Part shown: in pieces, positions 25,432 through 34,797 of the stretch | Position numbering within the stretch: position 1 is the stretch's first letter | Layout: each line of letters begins with the position of its first letter | The notes under the pieces: model-generated | What the model was told of the DNA's origin: nothing | The model's database searches: none | Seen by the model: the letters and a program-made list of their open reading frames with translations, nothing else | Source of the DNA: Paludibacteraceae bacterium | GTDB lineage: Bacteria > Bacteroidota > Bacteroidia > Bacteroidales > Paludibacteraceae | Reading direction: 5' to 3' | Assembly (NCBI GenBank): GCA_017387515.1 | Contig: JAFOFC010000011.1 | Location: 1-64,000 of the forward strand | DNA length: 64,000 nt | Program-made: the position numbers and the translations under genes

Positions 25432-28368
25432 TTATTCTGGAAACGTAATGTTGGGTGCCACAGGGTTAGGTACGGCGGTAAAGGTGCCCGACTGGGTTGC
25501 TGGGGCACATACTGCATCTTGTCCGGTGGTACTGATGGTGTATGATAAAGTTTCTGTAAATGTTCCTGTTGCTGTAATGGTTTGGGCATCGGCATCGGTA
25601 GTAAAGGTATAGCCCTTGGCCAATGCTTGGGCTGCTGTTACATTAAGGGTAACGCCTGTTGCGGTGCCTCCGTAGGTAAAGGTAACTTCTTGCAGCGGTT
25701 GGCCCACGCAATCACTTTGGGTGGCATGGCCTGTTACTGTTAGGGTGGGGCCCTCTTTTACGCTGATAGCTAGGGTAAGAATAGGTGCTTCGCACACTTC
25801 GCCCTCAATACCTTTGGCTGTAAACCTAATTTTATAATCGCCAATGGCGGTAGGTGTGCCACTAATGGTGCCCGATTTTTGACCTGCATTATGGGTTAAG
25901 GTAAGTCCTTCGGGTAGTCCTGTGGTAACCGGTTCGCCATCGTTAAAGGTATAGTCGATAAATTGAATACCTGTGGTTTTGTGCCCGTCTGCTTTGTAGG
26001 TAACGGGTTGAATAGCGGTGCCTAAACAGGTGTTTTGCGTAGCATTGCCCGATGCTAAAACCATGGTTTGTGGCGAACATCCGCAGTCCACATCAATAAT
26101 TTGGGTAATGGCGTAGTTAAGGCATACCGGAAAAATATCTTGCCCAACGTTTTTTGCAACGCTAGGGTCGGACGACATAATTACCCTAAACCTTGGTTTT
26201 TCAACAGGATGGTATTCGGTAGCAAAAATGTACGATATTTTGTCCCAACCGCTACCGTGGTACGATGTGTTGGATGGGTTAGGGTCGTCGGCAATGGTGT
26301 CCCATTTGCCTGTTTGGTAATTATAGCGTTGCCACAAGTAGTAGGGTGCTCCGTCAAAAATTTGGTCGATGCCCTCGGTTTCTACGGTAATGGTGGTGCT
26401 TTCGCCGCATTCTACCTCTAGGGCGGGTTTGATGGATAGCAACGGTACGCACGATTTAAACTGAATATCGTCAATTAAAATATCGTTACCAAAACCTGCC
26501 GAACCGTTGTTAATAATTTGTACCGTTAATGTGGTGTTTTCGCCAGAAAAGAAAGCGGTACTACCTTGCTTCCATCCGTCGCTTGCTTTAATGTTGTTTA
26601 CGTCTAGTCGGGCGGTTAAAATTTCTTGGTTGTTTTGGTCCAATACCCTAAAACGGGTGTTAATGGGAGTAGTAGACGAGGCTACGGCTGCATTGGCAAA
26701 CCAGGCCGAAAAGGTCATGTACATGTTTTTGCACAAGTCTGTGGCGGTGTACTCATAAATAAGTTCGCCCTTGTTTTTGCAGTTGGCCATAAGCATACCA
26801 CCATTTACATCGTCGGGTGTGTGGTCGGTAATGTTGTTGTACCAATAGTCGCCACTGGTGCGTACACTGCCTAAACAAGCACTTTGTATACAACCATCAG
26901 GGGTAGTTTTGTCGCCCCTGCCACCGTATAGTGGGTTGGCCAAAATAGCATAAAAACCATCGTGAATTTCTTTGCCACTAGGCGAAAAATCGTACACATT
27001 GGTATTGATTTTTTCTTTTACATTGTCTACTTGGCGGCGTGCTGTGGCGCTACCCAACGTGCCAAAAGTAAGGTCAAGGTGGGTTTGGGTTTGCCCCTCG
27101 CATTTAATTTTAACGTCTACTTTGTATTGGGCTACTTTGCCTTCTGTATTGGTTACCTTATAATAAGTAGGTACAAATGGTGTGGGGGCAATTACCTCGT
27201 TAAACGTGCCCGAAATAGTTCCACCGTAAGGTTGCCAGGTAACCCCATCGTACGAATATTCCCAGGTACAGGCTGTGGTAGTTTCGGTAGCAGTTAGTTT
27301 TAAATCGTCGCCTTGCTGAATAGGGTTGGGTAGGTTGGGAAGAATAATAAAGCGGCTTCCTGCCTCGGCACTCAAGGTATAGGTGCCGTTTTGCTCGGTT
27401 AAAATAAGACAAACCCCGTCGCCATCGTTAAACCCTGTAATGGAAAGGTCGCCAGTTCCGCCCGATATGCTAGTTCCGTTGGTTACATTGATGGCAGCAC
27501 CCCATCCCCAGTCTTCGCCAGCAGCTCCGCCGTCCTTGCCTAGCACCTTGAACTTTTTATTGGCGGTATAGGTAAAGCAACATTCGTAGTGGTCGCCAGC
27601 AGGCATAAATACGCTTTCTGCCTCTGGTGTAGTGCTCCATTCGCTGGTACCGTTAACACCCCCTGTAATAGCAAACGACATGGACGAAATAACCACTTCT
27701 TTGGTGGCTACTTGGGTGCCTGCTGTGGCACGATATTTGGTAGATACGCTTGGACTAACCGTAATGGTGTTGTTGTAAGTGCCGCTGCTAGTGCCAGTAT
27801 AGGTGTACCACGTATTGCCTTCGTCTTCGGAATATTCCCAAGTACAATTTCTATCGGCCCCTTGCGCTGTAAGCGTAACCGTTTGCCCTAACTGAATGTT
27901 GGCCGATGGGTTGGCTTCGATGTAAAAGGCTGGTGTGTATGCCTCGGCAGCAACCGTGTACGACGAACCATTTTGGGTAATAACGATGCAAACGTCTTGC
28001 CCCGTAGAAAATCCGTTCAGCCCTAAATCGCTTCCCGAACTACCGCTAATGCCCGAACCTGTGCTAAAACCACTAAATTCGGCACCCCAACCCCAATCGT
28101 TGCCGGCTGTACCATTGTCTTTTTTTAGGATTTTAAATTTTTCGCTGTTAGCAACAGTAAAACAAAGTTCGTATCGGGTAGAAGAGGCTTGCGAAAAAAT
28201 AGAAGAAGAACTGGGAGTGGTGCTCCAAGATGGAGTTCCGTTTGGCCCACCTGTAATGGCAAAAACCGTAGCAGCCTGTGCCGATATCGATACGATACAG
28301 CACAAACAACAAAGCAACCAAGCGCGTAAAAGGCTTGATGTACAGCTTTTTTGCACCATTTTATTCAT
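25432..28368 (-). CDS. Large secreted multi-domain protein
   Basis: A 978-residue protein with a signal peptide (cleaved near VSISAQA). The first 400 residues have two repeats of about 200 residues, each starting FAITGG(P/V)NGT and containing an EDWGWGAxF/I segment and an Ig-like end (TWEYS). A jelly-roll-like part follows (DILIDDIQFKSC), then several Ig/cadherin-like units with paired cysteines. It ends at VAPNITFPE without a T9SS domain. It is the first gene of the operon, so the sorting signal may come from the third gene product. No enzyme motif was recognised. Confidence 0.75.
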   Translation of the reverse strand: MNKMVQKSCTSSLLRAWLLCCLCCIVSISAQAATVFAITGGPNGTPSWSTTPSSSSIFSQASSTRYELCFTVANSEKFKILKKDNGTAGNDWGWGAEFSGFSTGSGISGSSGSDLGLNGFSTGQDVCIVITQNGSSYTVAAEAYTPAFYIEANPSANIQLGQTVTLTAQGADRNCTWEYSEDEGNTWYTYTGTSSGTYNNTITVSPSVSTKYRATAGTQVATKEVVISSMSFAITGGVNGTSEWSTTPEAESVFMPAGDHYECCFTYTANKKFKVLGKDGGAAGEDWGWGAAINVTNGTSISGGTGDLSITGFNDGDGVCLILTEQNGTYTLSAEAGSRFIILPNLPNPIQQGDDLKLTATETTTACTWEYSYDGVTWQPYGGTISGTFNEVIAPTPFVPTYYKVTNTEGKVAQYKVDVKIKCEGQTQTHLDLTFGTLGSATARRQVDNVKEKINTNVYDFSPSGKEIHDGFYAILANPLYGGRGDKTTPDGCIQSACLGSVRTSGDYWYNNITDHTPDDVNGGMLMANCKNKGELIYEYTATDLCKNMYMTFSAWFANAAVASSTTPINTRFRVLDQNNQEILTARLDVNNIKASDGWKQGSTAFFSGENTTLTVQIINNGSAGFGNDILIDDIQFKSCVPLLSIKPALEVECGESTTITVETEGIDQIFDGAPYYLWQRYNYQTGKWDTIADDPNPSNTSYHGSGWDKISYIFATEYHPVEKPRFRVIMSSDPSVAKNVGQDIFPVCLNYAITQIIDVDCGCSPQTMVLASGNATQNTCLGTAIQPVTYKADGHKTTGIQFIDYTFNDGEPVTTGLPEGLTLTHNAGQKSGTISGTPTAIGDYKIRFTAKGIEGEVCEAPILTLAISVKEGPTLTVTGHATQSDCVGQPLQEVTFTYGGTATGVTLNVTAAQALAKGYTFTTDADAQTITATGTFTETLSYTISTTGQDAVCAPATQSGTFTAVPNPVAPNITFPE

Positions 28369-28552
28369 AGTTTTAAGGCGCTGTTTTAAACAACAGACTT
28401 ACAAAGTTAGCAAAAAAATGCGTACGAAGATTATTTTTTTCTACCTTTGCACTGAATAAATTCAGTACGACATTTGTCGCGACTCGGCAAAACTTAAGTA
28501 AACTTAGTTCTGCTCTCGCTGCTCCAAATGTTGCAAAGTCAATAGAACTAAT
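28369..28552. promoter_or_regulatory. Divergent promoter region
   Basis: On the minus strand a -7 TAACTTTG lies at 28402-28409 for the secreted-protein operon. On the plus strand a -7 TACCTTTG lies at 28442-28449 for the yccF gene. Just after it is the palindrome ACTGAATAAATTCAGT (28451-28466) and then CGACatttGTCG (28468-28479), which may be binding sites. Confidence 0.5.
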
Positions 28553-28921
28553 ATGGGCTGCTTAGGAAACATACTTTGGATTATTTTTGGAGGGCTATTT
28601 ATCGCATTGGAGTATTTTGTTGCTGGTATTGCCATGTGTATAACTATTATAGGTATACCTTTTGGTGTGCAGCTATTTAAATTAGGACTAATGGCATTGC
28701 TTCCATTTGGCGCTACTGCCGTAGAACCATCTTCGGGTACAGGTTGCCTTTACAGCTTATTTAATATAGTATGGCTGATAACTGGAGGCCTTTGTATTGC
28801 GCTTTCGCACTTTATATTTGGTATCTTGTTGTGTATTACCGTAATAGGTATTCCTTTTGGCATGCAACACTTTAAATTGATGAGTTTGGCTCTTTGGCCT
28901 TTTGGAAAAGCGGTGGTATAA
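28553..28921 (+). CDS. YccF domain-containing inner-membrane protein
   Basis: A 122-residue protein made of two YccF repeats, each with NI(L/V)W, a hydrophobic helix and CITIIGIPFG or CITVIGIPFG. It has four hydrophobic segments and probably sits in the inner membrane. YccF proteins are conserved but have no known role. The gene stands alone between a divergent promoter region and a bidirectional terminator. Confidence 0.92.
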   Translation: MGCLGNILWIIFGGLFIALEYFVAGIAMCITIIGIPFGVQLFKLGLMALLPFGATAVEPSSGTGCLYSLFNIVWLITGGLCIALSHFIFGILLCITVIGIPFGMQHFKLMSLALWPFGKAVV

Positions 28922-28940
28922 TAGCTTTTAGCCAGGTAAC

Positions 28941-28975
28941 AAAAAAGTGCGGTTTTATTCAAACCGCACTTTTTT
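28941..28975. terminator. Bidirectional terminator overlapping the patatin gene end
   Basis: AAAAAAGTGCGGTTT pairs with AAACCGCACTTTTTT around a 5-nt loop. The right arm lies inside the last codons of the patatin gene. Confidence 0.85.
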
Positions 28976-29806
28976 TGCTATTTCGTATCCTTCGTCGTAT
29001 AAATCTTGTAGTTTTTTTATGTTGCGTTCTATACGGTCTACCTGAATGGGTTTTTCGGGTCGGATAACCACAATTTCGCCCTTCGCCTCTAGCCCTTCTA
29101 CTAAATCCAGTTGTTCGTTGTACAAAACACCTCGGTTTTCGATGGTTTTGCGTAATGCTGGGTATTGTTTATAAATAAAAGGCGGTAGTTTATCCATACG
29201 CGAGGGTGGCTTTCGGTAGCCCTTGTTGCGGGTTAGGACCACCACGTTGTTGTTAAAGCCCAAACTGCGAGCACGCAAAATAGGAATAGAATCGGCTAGT
29301 CCACCATCCAACATAGGCTCGTTATCTACGTGTGTAATGGGGCACACAAAGGGTAAACTGCTGGATGCTTTTACAATATCGATGATGCGTTTGGGGTCAT
29401 TTTTTTCGCTATAATAGCAGGCTTGGCCCGTTTTACACGATGTAGTAACCATTTCGTATTGCTCGGGGCAAGATGCGTATTTTTCGTAGTCGTACGGAAT
29501 AATCTGCTCTGGAAAAGTATGAAACAGCAAATCAAAGTCCATAATGTTGCGTTTGGTAATCAGGTGTTTTAACCCAATGTATCGGTACTTTTCTAATAGG
29601 TCGATGTTGCTGTATTTGGCCCTGCCACGTTGATTAGACATGTACGATAGCCCGTTGCAAGCGCCCGCACTTACGCCAATGGTGTAAGGAAAGCGAATGC
29701 CTCGGTCCATAAAATTATCCAGCACACCACAGGTAAACACGCCACGCATGCCACCGCCCTCTAAAATCAGTCCCGATTGCTCTGTTATTTTTACCGTTTG
29801 TTTCAT
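28955..29806 (-). CDS. Patatin-like phospholipase
   Basis: A 283-residue patatin-family lipid hydrolase. It has the oxyanion loop GGGMRG, the nucleophile elbow GVSAG with the active serine, and the DGGLADSIP motif with the catalytic aspartate, so the Ser-Asp dyad is intact. It would act on phospholipid or other acyl esters. ATG 29806 (MKQTVKITEQSGLILEGGG) is chosen; a longer frame reaching 29992 runs into the divergent 5'-nucleotidase gene. Its size fits the YjjU-like bacterial group. Confidence 0.92.
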   Translation of the reverse strand: MKQTVKITEQSGLILEGGGMRGVFTCGVLDNFMDRGIRFPYTIGVSAGACNGLSYMSNQRGRAKYSNIDLLEKYRYIGLKHLITKRNIMDFDLLFHTFPEQIIPYDYEKYASCPEQYEMVTTSCKTGQACYYSEKNDPKRIIDIVKASSSLPFVCPITHVDNEPMLDGGLADSIPILRARSLGFNNNVVVLTRNKGYRKPPSRMDKLPPFIYKQYPALRKTIENRGVLYNEQLDLVEGLEAKGEIVVIRPEKPIQVDRIERNIKKLQDLYDEGYEIAKKVRFE

Positions 29807-29861
29807 ATAAATTCTACAAAAGCAGCGTAAAGGTACTATAATTTTCTTAAATTTGTGCGAT

Positions 29862-31529
29862 ATGAAAATTTCCGCTTTCACAAAAATAGTACTTGCATGC
29901 TTGCTCATAGTAGCATTTGCCTGTAAAAGAAAAGACAATATTGTTATTTTGTACGATAACGATGTGCATTGTGCTGTAGATGGGTACGCCAAAATGGCAG
30001 GAGTAAAAAACGAACTAAAAAAGCAAACTCCTTATGTAAGTGTGGTGTCGTGTGGCGATTTTGCGCAAGGGGATGTGATAGGAACGCTATCGGAAGGTGG
30101 CTCGATTGTAGAAATCATGAACCAAGTAGGCTACGATGTAGTGGTATTTGGTAATCATGAGTTTGATTACAGTTTTCGTACGATGCAAGAATTGGCATCT
30201 CAGCTAAAAGCCACCGTGGTTTCGTGCAATTTAATCAACAAAAAGACAGATAAAACCCTATTTAAACCCTACATAATCAAGGAGTATGGTCCTACTAAAG
30301 TAGCATACATTGGGGTGATAACACCCGAAACGCTTACTTCTTTGCCAAACATTTTTAAGGATATTCAATTAGCGCCATTCGATGCAGAAAACAATGTGGA
30401 AGGTGTTGATTTTGAAGGCGATTTTTGTGCTGATAGTTTGTACAGTCAAGTGCAAAAATACGTAGATGCCGCTCGCAGCGATGGGGCACATGTAGTAGTG
30501 GTATTGGCCCATTTGGGCGATGAGTTGATAGACAAAACCATGCCCACTTCGGTGGCGTTAATTGAACAAACTCACGGTATTGATGTGGTGTTAGACGGTC
30601 ATGCGCATCACATCATTGCCGATACGCTTATCGCCAATAATCAAAACCAAATGGTACACCTAAGTAGTACAGGTAGTAATTTTAGGAACATTGGGCAGCT
30701 AACCATTGCTCCCGAAAATACGTTGTCGTTGCAGTTACTGCATGTAGATAGCCTAACCATGGTGGACGATTCGGTCAGCGCATTGGTCGATACGCTTAAA
30801 AATCATACATTGGTATTTGGGCAAGAGCGGGTAGGTAGAACGCCTTTTCCTTTAATAGCCAACGATGCTAAGGGTAATCGCATTGTGCGTCAAGAAGAAA
30901 CCAATTTGGCCAATTTCTGTACCGATGCTTTTCGCATTATGTTGGATACGGATATAGCCCTTATCAATGCAGGTGGAATCAGGGATAATATAGCAGCAGG
31001 CGATATTACCTACAACGATTTGTTACGTGTGTTCCCTTTTAACAATACGGTATGCATTGCCACCCTAACAGGCAAACAGTTGGTAGATGTGTTGGAATAT
31101 TCCACACGATACTTGCCTAAAGAGAGTGGCGGACTTTTACACGTAAGCGGCTTGCGGTATATTGTGATAGAAAATGAATGTCCGGCACCTATTGTTTATG
31201 ATGAAAATAACCTTTTTGTAGCATTAGCCTCTAAATCAGAACGCTTGGATAGAATTGAAATTTGGGATAAGCAGGCACAAAGGTACGTTCCCATAAAAAT
31301 GAACAAAGAATATACCATCGCGGCTTTTGATTACCACATAAAGAAAATGGGTGGTAATGGCATACTTCGCAATGCGGTGCTAAAACAAGACAAAATGAAC
31401 ATGGATGTAGATGTTCTATCCGCTTATTTGTTCTCTCTAAATGGTTGTGTACCTGCTAAATATGCCAAACCAGAAGGAAGAATGATGCAAGCCATAGGTA
31501 TTTGTGCTTGCCAATGCGATGAACCTTAG
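29862..31529 (+). CDS. Bifunctional UDP-sugar hydrolase/5'-nucleotidase family lipoprotein
   Basis: About 555 residues. A lipobox-like signal (LLIVAFAC) suggests a lipoprotein. The metallophosphoesterase domain has YDNDVH, CGDFAQGD, FGNHEFD and GHAHH, and the C-terminal 5'-nucleotidase domain has INAGGIRDNI and the FPFNNT substrate motif. It would remove phosphate from nucleotides outside the cytoplasm. ATG 29862 is chosen over 29853. A -7 TAAATTTG at 29848-29855 lies right before the start codon. Its last 4 nt overlap the converging symporter gene. Confidence 0.92.
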   Translation: MKISAFTKIVLACLLIVAFACKRKDNIVILYDNDVHCAVDGYAKMAGVKNELKKQTPYVSVVSCGDFAQGDVIGTLSEGGSIVEIMNQVGYDVVVFGNHEFDYSFRTMQELASQLKATVVSCNLINKKTDKTLFKPYIIKEYGPTKVAYIGVITPETLTSLPNIFKDIQLAPFDAENNVEGVDFEGDFCADSLYSQVQKYVDAARSDGAHVVVVLAHLGDELIDKTMPTSVALIEQTHGIDVVLDGHAHHIIADTLIANNQNQMVHLSSTGSNFRNIGQLTIAPENTLSLQLLHVDSLTMVDDSVSALVDTLKNHTLVFGQERVGRTPFPLIANDAKGNRIVRQEETNLANFCTDAFRIMLDTDIALINAGGIRDNIAAGDITYNDLLRVFPFNNTVCIATLTGKQLVDVLEYSTRYLPKESGGLLHVSGLRYIVIENECPAPIVYDENNLFVALASKSERLDRIEIWDKQAQRYVPIKMNKEYTIAAFDYHIKKMGGNGILRNAVLKQDKMNMDVDVLSAYLFSLNGCVPAKYAKPEGRMMQAIGICACQCDEP

Positions 31530-32698
31530 TTGGTCTTCTTAGTGTTATATATTTTGTCAATAATCAACGCAATCGCACCATCGCCTGTAACGTTACAAGC
31601 GGTGCCAAAGTTGTCCATGGTAATGTAAAGCGCAATCATTAGGGCAATTTGATTTTCGTCAAAACCTAAAATGCTTTGCAATACACTCACTGCCGCCATA
31701 ATGGCTCCACCGGGTACGCCCGGCGCTGCTACCATTACTACCCCCAACATGCAAATAAAGTAAATCATGCTTGATGGTTCTACTGCAGTGCCATGCATCA
31801 TCATGAGTGCAATGGCACATGCTACAATTTTAAGCGTACTGCCCGATAGGTGAATGGTGGCGCAAAGGGGAATAACAAAATCGGCCACATCCTCGTTTAC
31901 CTTATTCTTTAAGGTTTGTTGCAGCGTAACCGGAATGGTGGCTGCCGACGATTGGGTGCCCAATGCCGTAAAGTAGGCTGGCAACATCGTCCACAATAAT
32001 TTAAATGGATTACGTTTGGTAACAATACCCGCGATGGTGTATTGAAGTAGCAAAACTACCACGTGTAGCGCAAAAATGATGCCTATGATTTTGATAAATA
32101 CCGCAAGCATGGTAGCTATTTGGCCAGATTGGGTAATGTTCAAAAAGATGCCAAAAATATGCAAGGGTAGTAGGGGAATAATCACTTTTTCGATGCAGAG
32201 CGAAATGATGTTCTTAAACTCGTCTAGCATGCTTTTTAGGCTATTGCCCGTAATTTTGGTAATGCCCAATCCCAATAAAAAAGCCAAAAACAAGGCGGTC
32301 ATTACCGACATAAGCGGTGGAATGCCAATGCTAAAGTAAGCCGTTAGGGCATTGTCTTGTGCCAAGTTGTTGGCAGCTTCGCTAGCGTTTATCACCATAG
32401 GAAACAACCCCACGCTGGTGCCGTACGACATAAAACCAGAAATAAGGGTGGCAATATAGGCAAATCCTACGGTAATCAGCAACATTTTTCCGGCGCGCTT
32501 GCCCATATCGGCAATGGCAGGAGCCACCAATCCCAATATAATTAAAGGTACTAAAAAGCCTAGCAGTTGGCTAAAAATATCGTTAAACGTAACAAAGATT
32601 CTAATGCCCCAATGAGGCATCCAATTACCTAAAAGAATACCCAAAGCAATGGCAATAAGCACTTTGGGTAGCAGTCCAAGTTTAAATGATTTTGGCAT
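31526..32698 (-). CDS. Dicarboxylate/amino acid:cation symporter (DAACS)
   Basis: A 390-residue membrane transporter of the glutamate/dicarboxylate:Na+/H+ symporter family. It has about eight long helices, a serine-rich loop (GTQSSAATIPVT) and the helix motif ITMDNFGTACNVTGD, which matches the substrate-site segment of the family (D and N residues). The substrate is probably serine, threonine, aspartate or a dicarboxylate. A small lipoprotein gene lies 5 nt upstream and is likely co-transcribed. Confidence 0.92.
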   Translation of the reverse strand: MPKSFKLGLLPKVLIAIALGILLGNWMPHWGIRIFVTFNDIFSQLLGFLVPLIILGLVAPAIADMGKRAGKMLLITVGFAYIATLISGFMSYGTSVGLFPMVINASEAANNLAQDNALTAYFSIGIPPLMSVMTALFLAFLLGLGITKITGNSLKSMLDEFKNIISLCIEKVIIPLLPLHIFGIFLNITQSGQIATMLAVFIKIIGIIFALHVVVLLLQYTIAGIVTKRNPFKLLWTMLPAYFTALGTQSSAATIPVTLQQTLKNKVNEDVADFVIPLCATIHLSGSTLKIVACAIALMMMHGTAVEPSSMIYFICMLGVVMVAAPGVPGGAIMAAVSVLQSILGFDENQIALMIALYITMDNFGTACNVTGDGAIALIIDKIYNTKKTN

Positions 32699-32703
32699 GT
32701 ATC

Positions 32704-33078
32704 TTATTTTAGTGAATCTGGTTTTATACTTTCTAGTCCTTCCAAATAACCTTCTAACATACCGCCAAACTCAACAAATCCTTTTTCGGCACGTTTAAGC
32801 AAACCTTTGGTTAGATAGGCAGAACATTTACCTTTCAGTTTGCCTATTTCGCGCAATTGTTCGTTGGTATAGTTATTTAAATTCATACTAGCAGTAATGG
32901 CATCATATTCTGCTTGTGCCTTGTCCCAATCTTCTATGGTATAGTTTTCGTGGTTAAGTTCTAGTTCGTCATGAAACTCTTGTAACGAACGCAAACTCTT
33001 TTCTTCTGGAGTGGCACAAGACATCATAAAAGAGGCCAATCCCATCATCAATAAAAATACAAAAAACTTTCTCATCAT
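32704..33078 (-). CDS. Small lipoprotein of unknown function
   Basis: A 124-residue protein with a lipoprotein signal ending ASFMMSC. The mature part is charged and helical (EFHDELELNHENYTIEDW, then EQLREIGKLKGKCSAYL), similar to DUF6565-type lipoproteins of Bacteroidales. It is first in an operon with the DAACS symporter. A -7-like TACCTTCG is seen near 33101-33108 on the minus strand, and the palindromic 54-nt repeats lie further upstream. Confidence 0.75.
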   Translation of the reverse strand: MMRKFFVFLLMMGLASFMMSCATPEEKSLRSLQEFHDELELNHENYTIEDWDKAQAEYDAITASMNLNNYTNEQLREIGKLKGKCSAYLTKGLLKRAEKGFVEFGGMLEGYLEGLESIKPDSLK

Positions 33079-33154
33079 ATTAAAAATTTATCAAAACACC
33101 ACGAAGGTACAATTTTTACATGGAAAATAAAAATGAAACCATTTCATACCACGT

Positions 33155-33258
33155 TATATTCTGCCAAATACCCATAAAAACTATCCTATCTGGCAAAATA
33201 AACTATAGTATATTCTGCCAAATACAAGCAAAAATACCTCTATGTGGCAAGATATAAT
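33155..33258 (-). repeat. Two tandem 54-nt units, each a long imperfect palindrome
   Basis: Units begin at 33155 and 33209 with the same TATATTCTGCCAAATAC. In unit 1, TATTCTGCCAAATA (33157-33170) can pair with TATCTGGCAAAATA (33187-33200) at 12 of 14 positions. In unit 2 the second arm is TATGTGGCAAGATA (33241-33254), 11 of 14. The units lie between the MATE gene and the lipoprotein-symporter operon. Confidence 0.8.
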
Positions 33259-33286
33259 TTGCAGAAATTTGCTAAATGATTTATTT

Positions 33287-34654
33287 TTAAGTAGTTAACG
33301 TTCTTCTAAAAAAATTAAGTTTAAACTTAATTCTTAGTAGGTACAAAATAGCGGCAGTGCCTAGGCCAAAAATGTAACCAATATACATGCCTGTAGGCCC
33401 CATGCCTAATGTAAACCCGCAAAAATAACCTATAGGAATGTTTAGCACAATATAGGCTAGAAGCGAAATCCACGAAATCATTTTTACGTCTTGCATGCCG
33501 CGCATAATGCCTACGCCAGCGCATTGTAGCGCATCAAAAAGTTGAAATAACGCCACCATAATCAGTAGGTCAGAACCCAATGCAACCACTTCTGCATTCG
33601 ACGTAAATAGCAGCGGAAGTTCGTTTCTAAATACGGTAAAGATGAGCGCAGCCGATAGGTTCCAAATTAGCACCAAATGGATGGTTGCTTTGGCGGTAAT
33701 GCTCATATTTTTGGCATCGCGACTACCGTAAAAATGCGATACACGAATGGTTACTGCCGTTCCTAATGCCAATACAATCATAAACGATGTGTTGGCCATG
33801 GTCATGGCAATTTGATTGGCCCCTATAGCAGCCGTGGTAAACCATCCCATCATAATACCGGTAATAATAAAAGCAAGCGACTCCAAAGACATCTGAGCCG
33901 AAATGGGGAATCCCATTCTAAGCAGCGAGGTGATATCGGTACGCTTTAGTTTAATAGAAGAAAACAACGAGGTGTAAGAACGGTATTTATGGTTAAAAAC
34001 AAAGTAGCCTATCCCTAGTAGGGGCATACAAATGCGCGATACAAGCGTTGCTAGCGCAGCCCCTTCTACGCCCATTTGGGGGGCACCCCATTTTCCGTAA
34101 ATGAATATCCAGTTGAGCGCAATGTTTAGTACATTGCAAAACATCATCATCACCATGGGTGCAAATGTATTGCCTACACCATCCAAAAAGTTTTTAAATG
34201 CAGAAAAAAGCAATACGGGAAACAAACTATACGCCATCATTCTATAATAAGGTATGGCAGCGTCTACTACTTCAACCGGTTGCCCCATGTGGTAAAGCAT
34301 AGGCTCAAAAGCCAATTGAATGAATACAAAAAAGATGCCTAATGCCGAAAAAAGTCCTATGGCATGCTTTAAATACGAGGCAGCGTGAAGTTTGTTGCCT
34401 TGTGCATAAAGTTCGCCAATAAGCGGTGTAAGTCCTAGGGTAAGCCCTTGTCCTGCCAAAAAGAAAAGCAGTGATGTAGTAACGCCAAACGATACCGCAG
34501 CCAGCGGCAACGGATCGTTTCCCCCGTATTGGCCCACCATTACATTGTCGGCAAATTGCACCAAAATGTACCCCAATTGCGAAATTACAATGGGCAACGA
34601 AAGCTTTAATATGGCTTTGTAATGCGGTTTGTATGTAGTAAAGCGGTAGCTCAT
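33287..34654 (-). CDS. MATE family efflux transporter
   Basis: A 455-residue membrane protein of the MatE family (NorM/DinF-like), with 12 predicted helices in two similar halves (LPIVISQLGYILVQFADNVM near the start, MGFPISAQMSLESLAF in the second half, each quoted in part). It would export drugs or organic cations using Na+ or H+. A -7 TACCTTTG lies on the minus strand at 34689-34696. The start ATG at 34654 fits the family start. It diverges from yjdM. Confidence 0.93.
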   Translation of the reverse strand: MSYRFTTYKPHYKAILKLSLPIVISQLGYILVQFADNVMVGQYGGNDPLPLAAVSFGVTTSLLFFLAGQGLTLGLTPLIGELYAQGNKLHAASYLKHAIGLFSALGIFFVFIQLAFEPMLYHMGQPVEVVDAAIPYYRMMAYSLFPVLLFSAFKNFLDGVGNTFAPMVMMMFCNVLNIALNWIFIYGKWGAPQMGVEGAALATLVSRICMPLLGIGYFVFNHKYRSYTSLFSSIKLKRTDITSLLRMGFPISAQMSLESLAFIITGIMMGWFTTAAIGANQIAMTMANTSFMIVLALGTAVTIRVSHFYGSRDAKNMSITAKATIHLVLIWNLSAALIFTVFRNELPLLFTSNAEVVALGSDLLIMVALFQLFDALQCAGVGIMRGMQDVKMISWISLLAYIVLNIPIGYFCGFTLGMGPTGMYIGYIFGLGTAAILYLLRIKFKLNFFRRTLTT

Positions 34655-34734
34655 ATCCTTTTCTCTCCTCTTAAATTCTTTCGGCCTACAAAGGTATTCA
34701 AAAAATAGGGGATATGGTAGTTTGGTAGAATGAT

Positions 34735-34766
34735 TTTGATGGTTAGAAAGATTTTATCTAAATTTG
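34735..34766 (+). promoter_or_regulatory. Promoter of the YjdM-like gene
   Basis: A -33 TTTG at 34735-34738 and a -7 TAAATTTG at 34759-34766 with a 20-nt spacer. The leader is about 25 nt. Confidence 0.7.
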
Positions 34767-34797
34767 TAACAAAATAACGATTGATAAAATCTAAATT

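Noticed and set aside
26068..28459. Several long open frames on the plus strand opposite the large secreted protein
   Set aside because: The minus-strand gene has a signal peptide, repeats and operon context. The opposite frames arise from its Thr- and Gly-rich codons.
29807..29992. Longer N-terminus of the patatin protein
   Set aside because: It would overlap the divergent 5'-nucleotidase gene and its promoter; the family start fits ATG 29806.
33155..33258. Possible CRISPR remnant
   Set aside because: Two tandem units that are similar along their full length do not show the repeat-spacer pattern.
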